Assembly: GCA_938002955.1 (NCBI GenBank)
Contig: CALLAA010000098.1
Coordinates: 1 to 51,723 of the forward strand
Origin: an uncultured Acidimicrobiales bacterium
GTDB lineage: Bacteria; Actinomycetota; Acidimicrobiia; Acidimicrobiales; SHLQ01
Direction: 5' to 3'
Length of the DNA stretch: 51,723 bases
The notes under the pieces are model-generated. The model saw nothing but the letters and a program-made list of their open reading frames with translations, was not told the DNA's origin and made no database searches. Numbering within the stretch: the stretch's first letter is position 1; every line of letters starts with the position of its first letter. Both the position numbers and the translations under genes were made by a program. This document shows, piece after piece, positions 1 to 8,361 of this stretch.

Positions 1-174
1 AATCTCCGTAATCACACCAGCGACCGGAGACGGAACCTCAGAATCCACCTTGTCCGTCGACACCTCAAACAGCGCCTCATCCTCAGCAACCGTGTCACCC
101 ACCTGCTTAAACCAGCGGGTAATCGTTCCTTCGGTCACCGATTCTCCAAGCAGGGGGAGAGTGATGTCGCTCAT
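1..174 (-). CDS. Dihydrolipoamide acyltransferase (E2), N-terminal fragment
   Basis: Only the first 58 residues are in the window; the gene runs off the left edge. They form a lipoyl domain: the protein opens [18 protein letters not shown] and carries the lipoylation motif STDKVDSE with the acceptor lysine at about residue 42. E2 proteins pass acyl groups from a 2-oxo acid decarboxylase to CoA. The sequence type is that of 2-oxoglutarate or shared actinobacterial E2 proteins, so the exact complex is open. It lies 78 bp downstream of lpdA on the same strand, as expected for an E3-E2 operon. The matching E1 may be the aceE at 29297, which is inference. Confidence 0.9.
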   Translation of the reverse strand, partial: MSDITLPLLGESVTEGTITRWFKQVGDTVAEDEALFEVSTDKVDSEVPSPVAGVITEI

Positions 175-252
175 TGGGTTGTCCTTCACGTGTGTGATGT
201 CGGGGAAATATGGTGCACTCTGTCGAGCGCGGTAAACGGTTGGGTATTGACG

Positions 253-1662
253 TTAGCCGTGCAGCGCACGGCCGGTGAGCGCCATAACGGTCTCACCATA
301 AAGTTCGCTCATCGTCGGGTGTGGCTGAATGAATGCGGCCACTTCGTCGACGGTCGCTTCCCAGTTGATGGCCATGTAGCCCTGGCCGAGTTGTTCGGTA
401 ACCCACGGGCCGACCATGTGAACCCCAAGCATCCGTCCAGCCCTGCCATCGGGGGTCTTTTCGGCAATGACTTTGACCAGACCTTCGGTCTCGCCGACGA
501 TCATGGCGCGGCCGTTGCCAGCGAACTTATGGGTCGACGTGACAACATCGAAGCCAGCCTCTTTTGCCGACTCTTCGGTGTGGCCAGCGAAGGCGACCTC
601 GGGGTGGCAGTAGATGCACCACGGCACGTTGAGGTAGTCGACGGGCTGAGGATCCTCGCCGAGCACGCCGCGAATGGCGACCATGCCTTCGGCAAATCCA
701 ATGTGTGCAAGCTGAGCGGTCGCAATGACGTCACCGACTGCCCATACGCCTGGCACCGAGGTTCGACATGCCTCGTCGACGGGCACAAAGCCACGCTCAT
801 CGACGGGAACACCAACGGCGTCAAGGCCGAGCAGGTCGGCGAATGGACGACGGCCGATCGACAGAACGATCATGTCGACGTCGACGCTTTCACCATCTCC
901 GAACGACACGCGCTTGGCGCCGTCGACGGTCTCGTGGCCAGAGACCATGACCCCCGTGCGGATGTTCACGCCACGCTTCTTTAGCGAACGCTCGACAATG
1001 CGGGCGGCGTCGGGATCGACACCTGGAATGATCTTGGGCATTGCTTCGAGGACGGTGACTTCAGTCCCGAGGTCAGCCATCATCGAGGCGAACTCGATAC
1101 CGATTGCCCCACCGCCGATTACCGCTGCCCGCTTCGGGAGTTCCTGAACGGCGAGCAACTCGTCCGATGTCACGATGCTCGTGCCGTCGACATCAAAACC
1201 GGGGATGGTCCGTGGCACGGAGCCTGCAGCAATAATCAGGTTGTCGGCCGTGACCGCAACATCGCCGGACTCTCCCCCACTGATGGAGACACCCTTCACG
1301 TCACCCGCTGAGGTGACGACACCGACGCCGTCAAAGACGGTGACCTTGCGATGCTTCAGCAATCCGGCGAGGCCCTTGGTCAGGTTGTCGATGACCCCCT
1401 GCTTACGAACCTGGGTGACCCCAAAGTCGACGGTCGGCTCGGCGGTGTTCACGCCAAATGCCGATGCGTGCTGAACCGTGCGATACACCGCTGCGGTCTC
1501 GAGTAGTTCCTTGGCTGGGATGCAGCCAACGTGTAGGCAGGTCCCACCGAGCTTGGACTTCTCCACGAGCGCAATGTTGAGCCCGGCAGCTGCGCCGTAG
1601 AGGGCGGAGGCATAGCCCGCTGGACCGCCTCCAACTACAACAACATCGAAATGGTTGGACAT
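253..1662 (-). CDS. lpdA: Dihydrolipoyl dehydrogenase (E3)
   Basis: A 469-residue cytosolic flavoprotein that reoxidises the dihydrolipoyl arms of 2-oxo acid dehydrogenase complexes with NAD+. An N-terminal FAD-binding GGGPAGYASALY segment is followed by the redox disulfide motif GGTCLHVGCIPAK near residues 40-52. An NAD-binding GGGAIGIEFASMMADLG lies near residue 180, a second FAD contact GVWAVGD near 305, and the catalytic His-Glu pair in HPTMSELYGE near the C terminus. Length is normal for the family. I chose the ATG at 1662 because AGGAG sits 8 nt upstream; an in-frame GTG two codons earlier lies inside that spacer. The gene is followed by the E2 gene. Confidence 0.95.
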   Translation of the reverse strand: MSNHFDVVVVGGGPAGYASALYGAAAGLNIALVEKSKLGGTCLHVGCIPAKELLETAAVYRTVQHASAFGVNTAEPTVDFGVTQVRKQGVIDNLTKGLAGLLKHRKVTVFDGVGVVTSAGDVKGVSISGGESGDVAVTADNLIIAAGSVPRTIPGFDVDGTSIVTSDELLAVQELPKRAAVIGGGAIGIEFASMMADLGTEVTVLEAMPKIIPGVDPDAARIVERSLKKRGVNIRTGVMVSGHETVDGAKRVSFGDGESVDVDMIVLSIGRRPFADLLGLDAVGVPVDERGFVPVDEACRTSVPGVWAVGDVIATAQLAHIGFAEGMVAIRGVLGEDPQPVDYLNVPWCIYCHPEVAFAGHTEESAKEAGFDVVTSTHKFAGNGRAMIVGETEGLVKVIAEKTPDGRAGRMLGVHMVGPWVTEQLGQGYMAINWEATVDEVAAFIQPHPTMSELYGETVMALTGRALHG

Positions 1663-1705
1663 GTTCACGTCTCCTGAGTGGCTGTGTCGACTCTATACAG
1701 ATGGG

Positions 1706-1795
1706 TCATCGCGCCAGCACTACTTGGGTGGCAAAAGCGACAAGGATCACTACACCGAGGACCAAGGAAGACAAGATCAGCTTTCGGGTACTCAT
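1706..1795 (-). CDS. 29-residue putative small membrane protein upstream of lpdA
   Basis: This short ORF encodes 29 residues. A basic start, MSTRKL, is followed by one hydrophobic stretch, SSLVLGVVILVAFATQVVLA, and a final Arg. The pattern suits a single-span membrane peptide or an uncleaved signal anchor. The start ATG has AGGAG 8 nt upstream, the same spacing and sequence as lpdA, and a plausible promoter lies about 50 bp further up. It ends 43 bp before lpdA, so it would be the first cistron of the lpdA-E2 operon. No family is recognised and no function is proposed. It could be a chance ORF in a leader, but ribosome site, promoter and membrane profile together make translation likely. Confidence 0.5.
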   Translation of the reverse strand: MSTRKLILSSLVLGVVILVAFATQVVLAR

Positions 1796-1842
1796 GTGTG
1801 GGTCTCCTGAACGAATCGCACAGTGGTCGTGCCGGGTCGGAT

Positions 1843-1871
1843 GTATTCACACCAGCCGAACACGACGTCAA
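1843..1871 (-). promoter_or_regulatory. Putative sigma70-type promoter for the lpdA-E2 operon
   Basis: On the minus strand TTGACG (1871-1866) is separated by exactly 17 bp from GAATAC (1848-1843). This fits a housekeeping -35/-10 pair with a weak -10. Transcription would start near 1836, about 40 nt before the 29-codon ORF. Confidence 0.4.
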
Positions 1872-1993
1872 GGGTAACCAAGAAGCCCCGTATCGACGCC
1901 GATCATTCCACGGCCACGCAGCGTCGAACTTTGATCCCAGTTTCTAGACTGGTTGACGATGCCTGGAGCGTGCCACACTGATCCGACCACACC

Positions 1994-3703
1994 ATGTGTT
2001 CACCTCGATGTGCTCACCTCGTGGCCCCGATCGTTATGACCCCGCTCTCCGAACACCCCTCCCCGAGTGCACGAGCACTCTCCGACGCTGCCATTGGCGC
2101 GGTCGTGGCGTTTATCCGCGTCGTCGAGCTCTACGATCCAGCGGTCGCCCATCGTGCGGCAATCAGGGCCCTCGTCGCCGACCTGATCCTCAGCGAGATC
2201 GACCCGGGCGCAGATCGATCAGAGCTCATCGCAAGCGCGGCGCTCGCCGACATCGACCTCGTCGTGAGCCGTCCGGCAGACCCCGAAGCCGCGCACGAAC
2301 CAACCCGATCGCTGCTGAGCGCGACCATCGTTGGCCGCGTTCGGGGCCTGCGCAATGTTGCCGGTGCGATCAGCGCACGTCGGGAACGTTGGGACGGAAC
2401 CGGCGAACCCGGTGCACGAGCTGGCCAAGACATCCCACTCGGCGCCCGAATCATTGCGCTCACCGATGCCCTGGTCGGCAACCCTGCCGCCGGGTTTGTT
2501 CCGTCGTGGGATCACGGACTTCGCCGGGTCCGGCGCAATCGGGGTACGTCCCTCGACCCACACCTTTGTGACGCGGTCGCCAGCTGCGACCTCGACACCA
2601 TCGACACACCACCGATCCCGTCGGCTACCGTGCTCGATCTACTCGAACGGGAGACGGTTGCCGACAGCGCGACGTCGGGCACCGAAACAGCGACCACGAT
2701 TCGCTCGGCGGTCGCAGCAGCCGGCCACACAAACCAGCTCATGACACTGTTCGCGGAGACCGCACAGCGCACCGTGTCGGCGGCGGAGGTCCTCATCGTC
2801 GGCCTGACGAGCACACACCTCGAACCCGAACCCGCAGCACGAGCCACAGATGGCCAGGACCCGCCGCTCCCGCTCGAACGACTCGACGATCTCCGAGAGT
2901 TCACCATGCAAGCAGAGCTACGCGCCGGGGTTACCCTCAGCCGACCGCTCGACGGCGATGCGAGCGATACCGATGACGCTCCGGTCCACGAGATGATCGT
3001 GCCGATCATGACGAACGGTGAAGCGTGGGGGATTATCGTCGCCACCCGACGTATCGACCAGCCGCCCTTCGACGAGCACGAACTCAGCATTTTGCGCCAC
3101 ATCGCAGGCGAGGCAGCCGTTGCTGTCTCGAGCACCAACCACTGGGCCGAGATGGAGCACATGGCGCTTCGCGATCAACTCACGGGCCTCGCCAACCGCC
3201 ACGAGCTATATCGAGTACTCGACCAGATCTTTGCTCGCCCGCCGCTCGAGCGAGTCGATAGTGCCTTGATCATGTGCGACGTCGATGGCCTGAAGGTCAT
3301 CAACGACACCCTTGGCCATCACGCCGGTGATCGCCTCCTGATCGATGCTGCGGCCGCGCTTCGGGGCGCTATTCGAGACCCCGAGCGCACAACGGTATGT
3401 CGCATTGGCGGCGACGAATTCTGCATGGTGATCGATGGCGGGGCCCTGCTCACCGCCCACGATGTCTCCGACATGATCGAGCGGCTGTTCGCCCGGTCGG
3501 CTGGCTCGGGTGCGCCTCGGTCGATCTCGTGCGGCATCGCGTTCGCGAACGACGAGATCGACAGTCGAAGCGCACTCCTCCGAGCGGCCGACGAAAATCA
3601 GTATCAAACCAAGCGTGCACGCAAGGCCGAACGCGACGAACTCGCCGCCGCCCTCGGCGACTCGAATGTGCAACCGCACGACCGTCGCGCGATTCGCGAC
3701 TAG
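1994..3703 (+). CDS. Degenerate HD-GYP / GAF / GGDEF diguanylate cyclase
   Basis: This is a 569-residue three-part signalling protein with no membrane segment. Residues about 25-200 resemble an HD-GYP domain but have lost its metal site: the HHExxDGxGYP region reads RRERWDGTGEP and the HD pair is not visible. Residues about 235-385 look like a GAF sensor domain. Residues about 395-545 are a GGDEF domain with intact RIGGDEF, preceded by DQLTGLANR. The RxxD inhibitory site is absent (P and T at its positions). Cyclic-di-GMP synthesis is therefore predicted, with the front domains as sensor or scaffold. The start is uncertain: ATG at 1994 or 2036, neither with a clear ribosome site. It stands alone beside the exopolysaccharide locus, whose output c-di-GMP could control (inference). 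Confidence 0.85.
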   Translation: MCSPRCAHLVAPIVMTPLSEHPSPSARALSDAAIGAVVAFIRVVELYDPAVAHRAAIRALVADLILSEIDPGADRSELIASAALADIDLVVSRPADPEAAHEPTRSLLSATIVGRVRGLRNVAGAISARRERWDGTGEPGARAGQDIPLGARIIALTDALVGNPAAGFVPSWDHGLRRVRRNRGTSLDPHLCDAVASCDLDTIDTPPIPSATVLDLLERETVADSATSGTETATTIRSAVAAAGHTNQLMTLFAETAQRTVSAAEVLIVGLTSTHLEPEPAARATDGQDPPLPLERLDDLREFTMQAELRAGVTLSRPLDGDASDTDDAPVHEMIVPIMTNGEAWGIIVATRRIDQPPFDEHELSILRHIAGEAAVAVSSTNHWAEMEHMALRDQLTGLANRHELYRVLDQIFARPPLERVDSALIMCDVDGLKVINDTLGHHAGDRLLIDAAAALRGAIRDPERTTVCRIGGDEFCMVIDGGALLTAHDVSDMIERLFARSAGSGAPRSISCGIAFANDEIDSRSALLRAADENQYQTKRARKAERDELAAALGDSNVQPHDRRAIRD

Positions 3704-3718
3704 CGGCCCGCTGCGAAC

Positions 3719-4906
3719 CTAGGCGGCGACGGCACTGCCGCCCGCTCGACGCGGCCGAGCGAACAAGTTCTCGAGTGTCTGCAGCGGCCCGTCTCCCCCG
3801 GCATGAGTGATTTCGTATGCTGGTAACGCATTCGCCAGACGAACCATGGCATCGAAGGCTGGTTGGCCGACACGATCGAAGTCGAACGCATTCGAGATCA
3901 GCTTCTGCATGACGTCAAATGGTTCGAGTGGACGGACTTCGGTGACACAATCGGGGCGAAACGTGGGAAAGACGATCGCTCGAATGACGCCACCGGGTGA
4001 GAGACGACCTGGCCCAACGGACCGGGGATCGACGTCCCAGGTCGCCGTCAGTCCCGCGGCCGGGGAAAGTTCGGGCACAAGGTGTTGAGACCCTTGTTCG
4101 AGACAGATCGCCTTGTGGAACGGAATCGCATGCAGCGAACGAACATCGACGGCGACCGCTTCGTCGGTCAAGTACTCGTGCCCTCGCCGAAGGAGCTGCG
4201 TGACAAGCGTTGACTTGCCGGCATTACTAACGCCCGGAAACATCACCAGGCCGTCGCCAAGATCCGCTGCGGCAGCGTGGAAAACCACGGCCGACTGAAG
4301 CACACGAAGCGGCGCCGCGTTGCACTCGCTGAGCACCGCACGAAGCGCGTTTGGACGGCTCGAGGTCCGAGACACGGAGCGCCCGTTGTTGGTCAGATTC
4401 CAGATGCTGTCTTCGCACGCCACTCCAAGCCGAATGAGACTCTCGTCCCGAGAATCGTCGTCGAGGCTGATAGCGGTATCACGAAGCGGGTCGAGGATGC
4501 GCGAGATCTCGTTGCGCAGCAGCTCGTCGTCAACATCGAGAACCAGCGGAACGCCCAATGCTCGGAACGGGCCAAGCAGAGTAGCTGTGCGAGCGATCTT
4601 CGATCGTTCGTCGTCCACGGGAATCGGCGGTGGACGGAGGCCTTCGGCCTCCGCGTCAACGCACAGCCCAGCCTCGAGGAAGCGCTCGACGAGGCCAGTG
4701 ACATCACCCACGATGCGTTCGGCATCGATGCCATAGCTACACGACAGCTCGCCGACCATGTTCTCGATCGTGGTTGGTTCGTCGGCGAGCAGCCACACGT
4801 TCGCTGCTGTCGAGTTCAAGACGTGCAGACGACGGTCATCGGCCGACCACAGCAGCAGGTCATCGCCGATCGTGCCCCAACACACGCGTGGTGATCGTTG
4901 GATCAT
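3719..4906 (-). CDS. PqqD-like domain fused to HprK-like P-loop kinase
   Basis: A 395-residue protein with two recognisable parts. Residues about 1-85 resemble the PqqD family of peptide-binding chaperones (hallmarks HVLNSTAANVW and FLEAGLCV). The later half resembles HPr kinase/phosphorylase: a P-loop GVSNAGKSTL near residue 225, followed by YLTDEAVAVD and FHKAICLEQG. It is the last gene of a leftward operon and overlaps the upstream polymerase-like gene by ATGA. PqqD and HprK-related proteins are known as separate partners in some exopolysaccharide, exosortase and peptide-modification loci; here they share one chain. The substrate is unknown. No substrate peptide or radical-SAM gene is visible nearby. 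Confidence 0.75.
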   Translation of the reverse strand: MIQRSPRVCWGTIGDDLLLWSADDRRLHVLNSTAANVWLLADEPTTIENMVGELSCSYGIDAERIVGDVTGLVERFLEAGLCVDAEAEGLRPPPIPVDDERSKIARTATLLGPFRALGVPLVLDVDDELLRNEISRILDPLRDTAISLDDDSRDESLIRLGVACEDSIWNLTNNGRSVSRTSSRPNALRAVLSECNAAPLRVLQSAVVFHAAAADLGDGLVMFPGVSNAGKSTLVTQLLRRGHEYLTDEAVAVDVRSLHAIPFHKAICLEQGSQHLVPELSPAAGLTATWDVDPRSVGPGRLSPGGVIRAIVFPTFRPDCVTEVRPLEPFDVMQKLISNAFDFDRVGQPAFDAMVRLANALPAYEITHAGGDGPLQTLENLFARPRRAGGSAVAA

Positions 4907-6363
4907 CGCCGTTTCTCCGAAGCGGGCCGACGACGGTTCCGGAGGTGTTCGGCGCCGAGTCCGAATGCGATGAACAACAAAATGAACGGCGTGACCTGGG
5001 CCCGCTGTCGGCTGAGAATTCCGAAGTTGCCAATCGCGGAGAAGACGTAGACGAACACCGCGCTAAAGGCCACCGAATACAGCAGCTGCCCGCGTTGGAC
5101 GAGCTGCCCTGCGCTGTTGAACAAACCGGGCAACGCACGCAACAACAGTAGGAAGATCACCGTGCTTTCGCCGGCGCTCACCAACGACGCAGCCGAATCT
5201 GCTTCCCACGGAAACGGTCGGAAGAGCACGGTCAGCGCGGCCCATGGATAGTCGAGGGGGTTCTGAACTCGGGCGGCGACGAACTGCGCCTCGTCCTGGG
5301 ATGTTCGCTGCTGTGCGAAGTCGAGTGCCGCGTTCACATCGGATACACCATCGAAACTCTCCAAACCGAACAGCGTCGCTGACGCTCCAGCGGTCACCAT
5401 CGACGCCACCAAGATGAGCCCAAGAAACGTCAGGTGGGTCGCGATCCGACCACGGGTGTGGTGGCGCCTGGCCAGCAGGCCGACGAAGAGACCGATGAGC
5501 AACACCATTGCGACATGTGGCCGAACCATACCGACCGAAAAACTGCCGAGTAGCACAAACCACAAACCATGCCAGTGCCGGTCGTACAGCTTTGCGGCGC
5601 CAAAGGCTCCGAGGCCAATGCCGAGCAGCGACAGGCTCTCCTTACCCACCGACGACGGCCAATAGGCAAGGGTGGGAGACACCATCAGTCCAATTGCGAG
5701 GACACGGAACTGCTTTGGATTGAGCGCACGCTCGGTCGCCATCAGGAAGAACACCTGACCAACGAATGCGATCGATGCGAAGATCAGAAACGTCGCAATG
5801 TAGGTGGACCCGGTCGCGACGTTCACCATGCCGGTGAAATAGCGGACCGAACCAGTTCCCGGGATCGCCCGGCCGGTGTCGACACCGAAGTCGAAGTTGC
5901 GAAGCGCAACGGCAATACGCACACCCTCTCGGTAGTACACCGGGGAGTCCGCGCCACCAAGTAGCCGTGGCACCGCGCCGAGCATCCTCAGCCCGAATCC
6001 GGCGACGAGAATGGCCGCAGTGACATCGCCGAGGCGCGGACGAATCCAACGATTGATCAACAGGAACGCGATCGTGGTCAATAGTGGAGCGACAACAATT
6101 CCCGGTGTCGTATCCGCCCGACCGGTGAGTCCGAGAAACCCAAACGCAACAGCTGCAGCACCGGCGCTTACACCCGCCAGCGTGAGGAAACTCGAACGGA
6201 TCGATCGATCGCGACCGTTCGGACCCGCCGGACGCGACGTCGTTGGAAGTTCCCGGCTCCTCGAACCGGAATCACGAAGGTCGACCGTGCTCGAGCGACG
6301 TCCCCGCTGGGTCGCAGCGCGTTCACTCGGACGCGGCACGATGCGCGTCGGACCGGTACTCAT
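4903..6363 (-). CDS. Multi-pass membrane protein, candidate polysaccharide polymerase
   Basis: A 486-residue protein whose first 60 residues are hydrophilic and Arg/Ser-rich, followed by roughly ten hydrophobic segments. The pattern resembles the EpsG/Wzy-like polymerases that join repeat units on the outer face of the membrane. I see the conserved-looking loop SPTLAYWPSSVGKESL in the middle and a large loop with DEAQFVAARVQNPLDYPW before the last membrane helices. It starts 3 bp after the stop of the Wzz-kinase gene and overlaps the next gene by 4 bp. Position next to a chain-length regulator supports a Wzy role. Sequence alone does not prove it; an unrelated membrane glycosyltransferase is the main alternative. 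Confidence 0.65.
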   Translation of the reverse strand: MSTGPTRIVPRPSERAATQRGRRSSTVDLRDSGSRSRELPTTSRPAGPNGRDRSIRSSFLTLAGVSAGAAAVAFGFLGLTGRADTTPGIVVAPLLTTIAFLLINRWIRPRLGDVTAAILVAGFGLRMLGAVPRLLGGADSPVYYREGVRIAVALRNFDFGVDTGRAIPGTGSVRYFTGMVNVATGSTYIATFLIFASIAFVGQVFFLMATERALNPKQFRVLAIGLMVSPTLAYWPSSVGKESLSLLGIGLGAFGAAKLYDRHWHGLWFVLLGSFSVGMVRPHVAMVLLIGLFVGLLARRHHTRGRIATHLTFLGLILVASMVTAGASATLFGLESFDGVSDVNAALDFAQQRTSQDEAQFVAARVQNPLDYPWAALTVLFRPFPWEADSAASLVSAGESTVIFLLLLRALPGLFNSAGQLVQRGQLLYSVAFSAVFVYVFSAIGNFGILSRQRAQVTPFILLFIAFGLGAEHLRNRRRPASEKRR

Positions 6364-6366
6364 CTG

Positions 6367-8256
6367 CTACTTCTTGGCGCCGGACGACGACAGTTCGTTG
6401 TCGGAGTCGACGAGGTCGACAACATCGTCGGAAAGGTCGATATCGGCACGACGACGGAACCAGGAGAACCGACCGGTGTCGACCACCGGGCGCTCCTCGT
6501 AGTAGCCGCCGTAGTAGTAGTAATCGGCGGAATGGCGAGCATCGACGTCGGTAATAGCCACGCCGAGCACGTGGGCGCGGCGACGATCGAGAATTTCCGC
6601 AGCCCGATCAGCTGCATGCATGGTTGTCTTTCCGGCACGCATCACGAGAACAACATCGTCCACAAGGTCGAGCAGGTCCACGGCATCGTTCGTCGCGAGC
6701 AGCGGCGCAGTGTCGATCAAAATGAGGTCATAGAGCTTCATTGCCTTCTTGATCACCGATCGCTGTGCCGCGATGACTTCGGTCGGAAGCGCATCGCTGT
6801 TCTCCACGACGTTCGAGATCAGTTCGACATCGGGAATCTGTGTCTTGTTGAGATCCATTGGCTGGTACTCCGAGCCGGTCAACACGTGCAGTCGTGGACG
6901 GCGAAAGTCGCAGTTCATCAAGAGCACTCGTTCGCCTGCCTCGGCCAACATCGCGCCAAGGTTCGCGACCGTGGTGGTCTTGCCTTCCGATGGTCCAGGT
7001 GACGTGACAAGAACGACCTGTCCGGTGGTGCGACGAGCTCGGCGGGCGTAACTCAACGTCGATGCAATCGCCCGGTACTGCTCTGCGAACCTGCTGCGAG
7101 GGTTCTCGCGAGCGTGTACCTCGGCTGCACGTTTGTGAGTGCGGGCAAGCGACGGAACCTCGGCAATGACCGGCAGGTCGAGCAACGCTTCGACCTGTCG
7201 CTTCGACCGAACTCGATTGTCGAGCCGGTTGAGGACCATGGCAATGATGATTCCAGCGAGCAACCCGAGAAGCGCACCGCTACCGACCCGTGGCAACATC
7301 CCGTTGGGAAGTCGGTTGCTTACCGCAGAGAGCGCACCGGTGTCCGACCGGGTCTCGACGTCGTCGCCGAACAGCGCTTCGATGTTCTGTCCGATCGACG
7401 CGTTGTCGACCAGCTCACCGAATCGATCTTGTGAGATGACCGATGATTTTCCCGCTGCGCTCTGCAGCGACTCGATCGGAACGATCGGTACGCCGTCAGC
7501 GCGAGCCTCGAGCACTGCGGCGTTCGCGATGATGCGAGCACTGACGAATTGCTGTTCGTCCTGGACGAGAAGGTTCTCGGTTCGTTCATCTTCGGCCGCA
7601 CGAGCAACCCGAAGGTTGTCGCGGGTGGCAGCGAGATTGGCTTCGGCTTCGGCGAGGCGCGACTCGGCACTCGCGATCGCATCAGCGGCATATTGTTCAG
7701 CTTCTGCGTTCAGATAGCGAAGAAGTTCGGTGGCGTAGGCGTCGGCGAGCGCTTCGGCCTGCGCCGGAGTTGTTCCGATCGCGACGAGGTCGAGCGATTC
7801 GCTGTCGGACCGAATGAGCACTCGAATCTGGGTGGCTGCCGCCGTCGGCGTGAGGCCGACCGACTCTGCGACAGCGTTGGGCACCTCACCGATGGTGATT
7901 CGCTTTGCGAGTACGTTGAGATTCCGCACCCCAAGAATTGCTTGGGTGTCGGGAACGTTGCTGTCGAGGACCAGTACGTGCTTGGCCTGGTAGTGATCGA
8001 TAGCGACCGGAGCCGTATCTGCCTCGGTGGCCACGACGCCAGAGAGCCAACCGAGCAAGCCGCCCACGGCCAAGAACAGGATCAGCATGCGCCAACGACG
8101 CAGAATATTGCGAAGGGGACCGAGCGGGTCTTCGAGCACAGCCGACCCACGATCTGCATGCGTCACGGGGCCAAGGACATCCTCGGTCGCCCCATACATC
8201 TGCGCAGCGTGCGAGGATTCGTCGAGACGATCATCGCGAACAACACGGTTTTCCAT
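6367..8256 (-). CDS. Wzz-type co-polymerase / tyrosine kinase 1
   Basis: A 629-residue BY-kinase of the actinobacterial fused type. A first membrane helix lies near residues 55-75 (MLILFLAVGGLLGWLSGVV). A coiled, periplasm-equivalent region follows, with a second helix near residue 325 (GALLGLLAGIIIAMVL). The cytosolic ATPase has Walker A SPGPSEGKTTT, Walker A' NCDFRRP and Walker B LILIDTAPL. The C terminus carries a dense tyrosine cluster (DYYYYGGYYEERP), the usual autophosphorylation tail. It should control chain length and polymerisation of the exopolysaccharide. I chose ATG 8256; an in-frame GTG at 8289 lies in an inverted repeat. It leads the leftward operon with the polymerase-like and PqqD-HprK genes. 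Confidence 0.9.
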   Translation of the reverse strand: MENRVVRDDRLDESSHAAQMYGATEDVLGPVTHADRGSAVLEDPLGPLRNILRRWRMLILFLAVGGLLGWLSGVVATEADTAPVAIDHYQAKHVLVLDSNVPDTQAILGVRNLNVLAKRITIGEVPNAVAESVGLTPTAAATQIRVLIRSDSESLDLVAIGTTPAQAEALADAYATELLRYLNAEAEQYAADAIASAESRLAEAEANLAATRDNLRVARAAEDERTENLLVQDEQQFVSARIIANAAVLEARADGVPIVPIESLQSAAGKSSVISQDRFGELVDNASIGQNIEALFGDDVETRSDTGALSAVSNRLPNGMLPRVGSGALLGLLAGIIIAMVLNRLDNRVRSKRQVEALLDLPVIAEVPSLARTHKRAAEVHARENPRSRFAEQYRAIASTLSYARRARRTTGQVVLVTSPGPSEGKTTTVANLGAMLAEAGERVLLMNCDFRRPRLHVLTGSEYQPMDLNKTQIPDVELISNVVENSDALPTEVIAAQRSVIKKAMKLYDLILIDTAPLLATNDAVDLLDLVDDVVLVMRAGKTTMHAADRAAEILDRRRAHVLGVAITDVDARHSADYYYYGGYYEERPVVDTGRFSWFRRRADIDLSDDVVDLVDSDNELSSSGAKK

Positions 8257-8283
8257 GGCTTTGTGTACACCTCGATTAACCCG

Positions 8284-8302
8284 CTGCACGACAGGTGTGC
8301 AG
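8284..8302. promoter_or_regulatory. Inverted repeat between divergent exopolysaccharide genes
   Basis: CTGCAC (8284-8289) and GTGCAG (8297-8302) form a perfect 6-bp inverted repeat with a 7-bp centre. It lies between the divergent Wzz-kinase gene (start 8256) and a GT4 gene (start 8362). A regulator site serving both is plausible. Confidence 0.3.
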
Positions 8303-8361
8303 AGGTTCTCCGTTCAATCGGCCAAATAGCAAGATTCGTAAGTCAAACGGCCCCCTTTCCC

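Noticed and set aside
190-984. Long rightward ORF opposite lpdA
   Set aside because: It is antisense to a clearly conserved enzyme, has no domain features, and is a normal by-product of high GC content.
8257-8289. GTG 8289 as the start of Wzz-kinase 1
   Set aside because: It lies within the CTGCAC/GTGCAG inverted repeat and adds only unconserved residues; ATG 8256 is preferred.
7549-8361. Long N-terminal extension of the GT4 gene at 8362
   Set aside because: The extension is antisense to the Wzz-kinase gene and the GT4 fold starts just after 8362.
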